A DNA stretch of 64,000 nt from assembly GCA_965246765.1 (NCBI GenBank), contig CBDFFJ010000005.1, positions 496,001 through 560,000 on the forward strand. Reading direction: 5' to 3'. Made by a program: the position numbers and the translations under genes. Positions 60,896-64,000 of this stretch are shown piece by piece. Numbering within the stretch: position 1 is the first letter of the stretch; each line of letters begins with the position of its first letter. This stretch comes from UBA1952 sp965246765. GTDB lineage: Bacteria > Bacteroidota > Bacteroidia > Chitinophagales > Chitinophagaceae. The notes under the pieces are model-generated. The model ran no database searches. It worked only from the letters and a program-made list of their open reading frames with translations, and had not been told where the DNA came from.

Positions 60896-62059
60896 ATGCA
60901 ACCCAAACAAACAGGCATCATAGGCTCCGGCGCAATGGGCGCGGGCATTGCACAAGTGGCCGCTATGGCCGGCCACACCGTTGTTGTTTATGATAATAAC
61001 GCAGGCGCCCTGGGCAAAGCCCAAGCCAATCTCAAAGCCACGCTTAGCAAGCTTCAGGAAAAAGGGAAGCTGCAAAACGCCGAAGAGCTTTTCCAGAAAT
61101 TTTCCTTCACCAACAACCTCAACGACCTCGCCGATTGCTCACTCGTCATTGAAGCGATTGTAGAAAACCTCGGTATCAAACAGCAGGTTTTCGCTGCGCT
61201 GGAAAAGCAGGTTTGTGATGAGTGCGTGCTGGCTACCAATACTTCATCGCTTTCCGTAACTGCCATTGCAGCGGCCTGTGCAAAGCCGGAGCGCGTTCTT
61301 GGATTGCACTTCTTCAACCCGCCGCCATTGATGGCCTTGGTGGAAGTCATTCCCGCCATTCAGACGAATGAAAAGACGCTTGCGGATGCAAAAGAATTAA
61401 TGAAAAGCTGGGGCAAAATTCCTGTCATCGCCAAGGACACCCCCGGCTTCATCGTCAATCGCGTAGCGCGGCCATTTTACGGCGAGGCGCTGCGCATTTA
61501 TGAGGAAGGCATCGCCGACATGGCGACAATTGATTGGGCGCTGACGGAGCTTGGCGGCTTCCGTATGGGCCCCTTTACGCTGATGGATTACATCGGCCAC
61601 GACGTGAACTACATTGTCACCGAAACCGTCTTTCAATCTTTCTTCTACGACCCTCGCTACAAGCCTTCCTTTTCTCAGAAAAGATTGCTGGAAGCCGGCT
61701 GGCTCGGCCGCAAGAGTGGCCGTGGTTTCTACAATTACGCCGAAGGCATCGCCACGCCGGAGCCAATAAAAGATGAGGTGCTCGGTGGCCAGATTGTAGA
61801 ACGCGTAGTAGCCATGCTGATTAATGAAGCAGTGGAGGCGCTGTATCTGAATATTGCGACCGCGCAGGATTTAGAACTGGCGATGACCAGAGGCGTCAAT
61901 TATCCTAAAGGCCTGCTCGCGTGGTGCGATGAGTGGGAGGCCGGCCACGCCCTGCTGGTACTTGATAATCTGTACCACCAATATGGCGAAGACCGCTATC
62001 GTGCCTCTGTGCTGCTGCGGCGTGCCGCGAAGCAGGGGTTGAAATTCACGGACCAATAG
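60896..62059 (+). CDS. 3-hydroxyacyl-CoA dehydrogenase
   Basis: This 387-residue NAD-dependent enzyme has the dinucleotide motif GSGAMGAG (near residues 10-17), NTSSLSVTAIA, LGLHFFNPPP with the catalytic His, and KDTPGFIVNR, as in 3-hydroxybutyryl/3-hydroxyadipyl-CoA dehydrogenases (Hbd/PaaH). The C-terminal domain is present twice (GGFRMGPFTLMDYIG; later LARGVNYPKG-type), which is the longer PaaH-like form. It could act in phenylacetate or fatty acid oxidation. Confidence 0.92.
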   Translation: MQPKQTGIIGSGAMGAGIAQVAAMAGHTVVVYDNNAGALGKAQANLKATLSKLQEKGKLQNAEELFQKFSFTNNLNDLADCSLVIEAIVENLGIKQQVFAALEKQVCDECVLATNTSSLSVTAIAAACAKPERVLGLHFFNPPPLMALVEVIPAIQTNEKTLADAKELMKSWGKIPVIAKDTPGFIVNRVARPFYGEALRIYEEGIADMATIDWALTELGGFRMGPFTLMDYIGHDVNYIVTETVFQSFFYDPRYKPSFSQKRLLEAGWLGRKSGRGFYNYAEGIATPEPIKDEVLGGQIVERVVAMLINEAVEALYLNIATAQDLELAMTRGVNYPKGLLAWCDEWEAGHALLVLDNLYHQYGEDRYRASVLLRRAAKQGLKFTDQ

Positions 62060-62124
62060 CCGCGTAGGGCACACCGTGTGTGCTTAGAAAATGCACACAT
62101 GTTACGGGCAAAGGCAGTGTGCCT

Positions 62125-62397
62125 CTACGGCAGTCCAACCTCCTGACGGCAACGCGCCTTCAGCTTTTCTACCGTGTCACTCTTATAGTGCTCCATCACG
62201 TCATTAAAAACGGGATAAGTCTTCACCATGCTTTCCACGAAGCAATCGCAATACTTTCCGGCCTGTGCCTCGCCTATTTGCCCACGCGACTGATCCATAC
62301 AATCCGTGCGCAGGCTCTTCTTATCGTCATCCGTCCAGCCGCCGGCGCAGGAGCTTAGCAGGAATACGGCGAGGAGAGCGGGAAGCATACTTTTCAT
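62125..62397 (-). CDS. Small Cys-rich lipoprotein
   Basis: This protein of about 90 residues has a lipoprotein signal ending LLSSC (near residue 17) and a mature part with Cys residues in TDCMD and YCDCF and a final RCRQE, so it is probably disulfide-bonded in the envelope. No family was recognised. The start is taken at ATG 62397; a TACCTTTC box lies 5 nt before it. Confidence 0.7.
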   Translation of the reverse strand: MKSMLPALLAVFLLSSCAGGWTDDDKKSLRTDCMDQSRGQIGEAQAGKYCDCFVESMVKTYPVFNDVMEHYKSDTVEKLKARCRQEVGLP

Positions 62398-62402
62398 AAG
62401 AG

Positions 62403-62410
62403 GAAAGGTA
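62403..62410 (-). promoter_or_regulatory. -7 promoter box of small lipoprotein gene
   Basis: TACCTTTC on the minus strand, one mismatch from consensus, 5 nt before the ATG at 62397. It is divergent from the polA box 23 nt away. Confidence 0.45.
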
Positions 62411-62432
62411 AGCACCGCCGCCCGCCCGTTCC

Positions 62433-62440
62433 TACTTTTA
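62433..62440 (+). promoter_or_regulatory. -7 promoter box of polA
   Basis: TACTTTTA, one mismatch from consensus, 7 nt before the ATG at 62448. The box and spacing are the same as before the FAH-family gene at 59639. Confidence 0.5.
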
Positions 62441-62447
62441 CGGCAGC

Positions 62448-64000
62448 ATGCAAAACGACAAGAAACTCTTCCTGCTGGATGCGATGGCGCTGATTTACCG
62501 CGCCTACTTCGCGCTCAATAAGAATCCGCGCATTACATCAAAGGGCCGCAATACAAGCTCACAGTTCGGCTTTACGACTACGCTGATGGACTTGCTCAGC
62601 AAAGAAAAGCCCTCGCACCTCGCCGTAGTCTTTGAAGGCGGCGCTACGGATACCGACGTGCACCGCACCGCGCAATACGCGGAGTATAAGGCCAACCGCC
62701 AGAGCCAGCCGGAGGACATCAAAAGCTCCCTACCCGACATTCGCCGCATCATAGAAGGCTTCTCGCTGCCCTCGCTTTCATCGCCCGGCTACGAGGCCGA
62801 CGATGTAATAGGTACCCTCGCCTGGGAGGCCGCCGACCTCGGCTACACCGTCTATATGGTCACGCCGGATAAAGACTATGGTCAGCTTGTGCGCGACAAT
62901 ATCTTCATGTACAAGCCCGCCTACATGGGCAATCCGCACGAGATACTCGGCCCCCAGGAAGTATGCGCCAAGTGGGACATCAAGCGCGTTGACCAGGTGG
63001 TGGATATGCTGGGCCTGATGGGCGATGCGGTGGATAACATCCCCGGCATCCCCGGCGTGGGACAGAAGACTGCGGCGAAGCTCCTTGCCGAGCACGACAC
63101 GCTGGAAGGTGTGCTCGCGGCGGCAGACGGCATCAAAGGCGCGATGGGCGAGAAAATCCGCGCGGGCCGCGAGAGCGCGGTGATGAGCAAGGCCCTGGCG
63201 CGGATTATTACGGATGTGCCGATTCAGTTTCATGAAGAAGACTTCCGCGTGAAAGAAATGAACCGCGAAAAGCTGGAGGCCATTTTTACGGAACTGGAGT
63301 TTAAGGCGCTGGGGCGGCGCATTCTTGGAGAGGATAATGCGGTGCAGAATAAAGTGGGCGTGCCGCTGGATTTGTTTGGAAACCCGAGTGCGAAAAGCGC
63401 CGGCACGCCGGTAACCGCAGCAACAACAGGCGAGGAAGTGTCAGCGGAAGCTTTTGTTGATGCAGCGACGATTGAAACGACGCTGCACGACTACAAGCTG
63501 CACCTGAATTTTGAGGAGGTGGATGCGCTGGTAGCCGACCTGATGGCGCGCAACATCTTCGCCTTTGACACGGAGACGAACAACTTAGACGCGAACCTCG
63601 CAGAGTTGGTGGGCATGTCGTTTTCGTGGGAAAAGGGCACGGGCCATTACGTCTTTATTCCGGATGATAGAGAAGCGGCTAAAGCTGTGCTAGCACGCTT
63701 CCAGCCGATCTTTGACCGGACGGACATCACCTGGGTGGGCCAGAATCTGAAGTACGATTTGCTCATCCTGAAATGGTACGACATTGAAGTGAAGGGCACG
63801 CTCTGGGATACGATGCTTGCGCATTACCTCATAGAGCCGGAAGGCAAGCGCAATATGGATGCGCTGGCGCTGAAATATCTGCAATACCAGCCCGTGAGCA
63901 TTGAAACGCTTATCGGCAAGAAAGGCAAGGGCCAGCTCACGATGCGCAACGTGCCGGTGGAGCAGGTAACGGATTATGCCGCCGAAGACGCGGACGTAAC
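62448..64000 (+). CDS. polA: DNA polymerase I, 3' truncated by window
   Basis: The frame is open from the ATG at 62448 to the window end (about 517 codons). The N-terminal 5'-3' exonuclease domain shows KLFLLDAMALIYRAYFAL, YEADDVIGTLA and GDAVDNIPGIPGVGQKTA. The 3'-5' exonuclease domain follows, with FDTETNNLDA and a closing YAAEDADVT. Both exonuclease Asp/Glu sets are present, so proofreading is likely active; the polymerase domain lies beyond the window. Confidence 0.96.
   Translation, partial: MQNDKKLFLLDAMALIYRAYFALNKNPRITSKGRNTSSQFGFTTTLMDLLSKEKPSHLAVVFEGGATDTDVHRTAQYAEYKANRQSQPEDIKSSLPDIRRIIEGFSLPSLSSPGYEADDVIGTLAWEAADLGYTVYMVTPDKDYGQLVRDNIFMYKPAYMGNPHEILGPQEVCAKWDIKRVDQVVDMLGLMGDAVDNIPGIPGVGQKTAAKLLAEHDTLEGVLAAADGIKGAMGEKIRAGRESAVMSKALARIITDVPIQFHEEDFRVKEMNREKLEAIFTELEFKALGRRILGEDNAVQNKVGVPLDLFGNPSAKSAGTPVTAATTGEEVSAEAFVDAATIETTLHDYKLHLNFEEVDALVADLMARNIFAFDTETNNLDANLAELVGMSFSWEKGTGHYVFIPDDREAAKAVLARFQPIFDRTDITWVGQNLKYDLLILKWYDIEVKGTLWDTMLAHYLIEPEGKRNMDALALKYLQYQPVSIETLIGKKGKGQLTMRNVPVEQVTDYAAEDADV

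Overview
The window looks like a chromosomal stretch of a moderately GC-rich member of the Bacteroidota, most likely near the Chitinophagaceae. This rests on several type IX secretion (T9SS) C-terminal sorting domains, tandem Omp28-like secreted proteins, DUF4293 and DUF6922 families, a ClpC-type chaperone, and many Bacteroidota-type -7 promoter boxes (TAnnTTTG). It is a draft reading from sequence alone; no database search was run. No tRNA, rRNA or CRISPR array was seen.

Layout. 1-6.1 kb: the 3' part of a giant alpha-2-macroglobulin gene, then a REP-hairpin cluster around a REP-associated tyrosine transposase (RAYT). 6.1-8.5 kb: a lipoprotein esterase and a probable sulfite dehydrogenase pair (SorB/SorA-like). 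8.8-11.9 kb: DUF72, 2'-5' RNA ligase-like, secreted HIRAN and an AbiEii/DUF6922 toxin-antitoxin pair. 12.9-19.5 kb: a 2-oxoacid:ferredoxin oxidoreductase locus (flavin/Fe-S oxidoreductase, KorA, KorB) interrupted by repeat islands, a GIY-YIG remnant and a DUF433/DUF5615 pair. 20.5-25.7 kb: recJ, kmo, a RelBE pair, a patch of decayed small genes and a STAS protein. 25.9-29.8 kb: clpC, a cyclodeaminase-like gene with an internal amber stop, and a striking array of sixteen 21-bp units. 29.9-39.4 kb: outer-membrane, secreted and lipoprotein genes, purT and a HipA-like/DUF3037 pair. 39.4-45 kb: a GH1-RmlD fusion, DUF4293, serS and moxR. 45-51.1 kb: three tandem Omp28-like T9SS proteins. 51.3-54.7 kb: scoA-scoB-ORF6N-arsC in near-overlapping order plus a secreted protein. 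55-64 kb: a magnesium-chelatase-like ATPase, a sterol-desaturase-like hydroxylase, arfB, a tiny IS200-like element, paaE, a FAH-family hydrolase, a 3-hydroxyacyl-CoA dehydrogenase and the 5' part of polA.

How the genes fit together. Kynurenine 3-monooxygenase, the FAH-family hydrolase, the 3-oxoacid CoA-transferase, the PaaE-like reductase and the hydroxyacyl-CoA dehydrogenase point to aerobic catabolism of aromatic and amino-acid carbon, with KorAB feeding 2-oxoacids into CoA thioesters and reduced ferredoxin. The SorAB-like pair would oxidise sulfite in the envelope.

The most unusual structure is in the non-coding and mobile fraction. It includes a palindromic REP family whose arms supply the stop codons of three genes and which has entered its own transposase gene; an IS200-like gene between 50-bp inverted repeats; several other small palindromic families; a 16-unit, indel-free 21-bp tandem array; and a set of genes whose -7 box lies only 4-11 nt before the start codon, which suggests leaderless transcripts.
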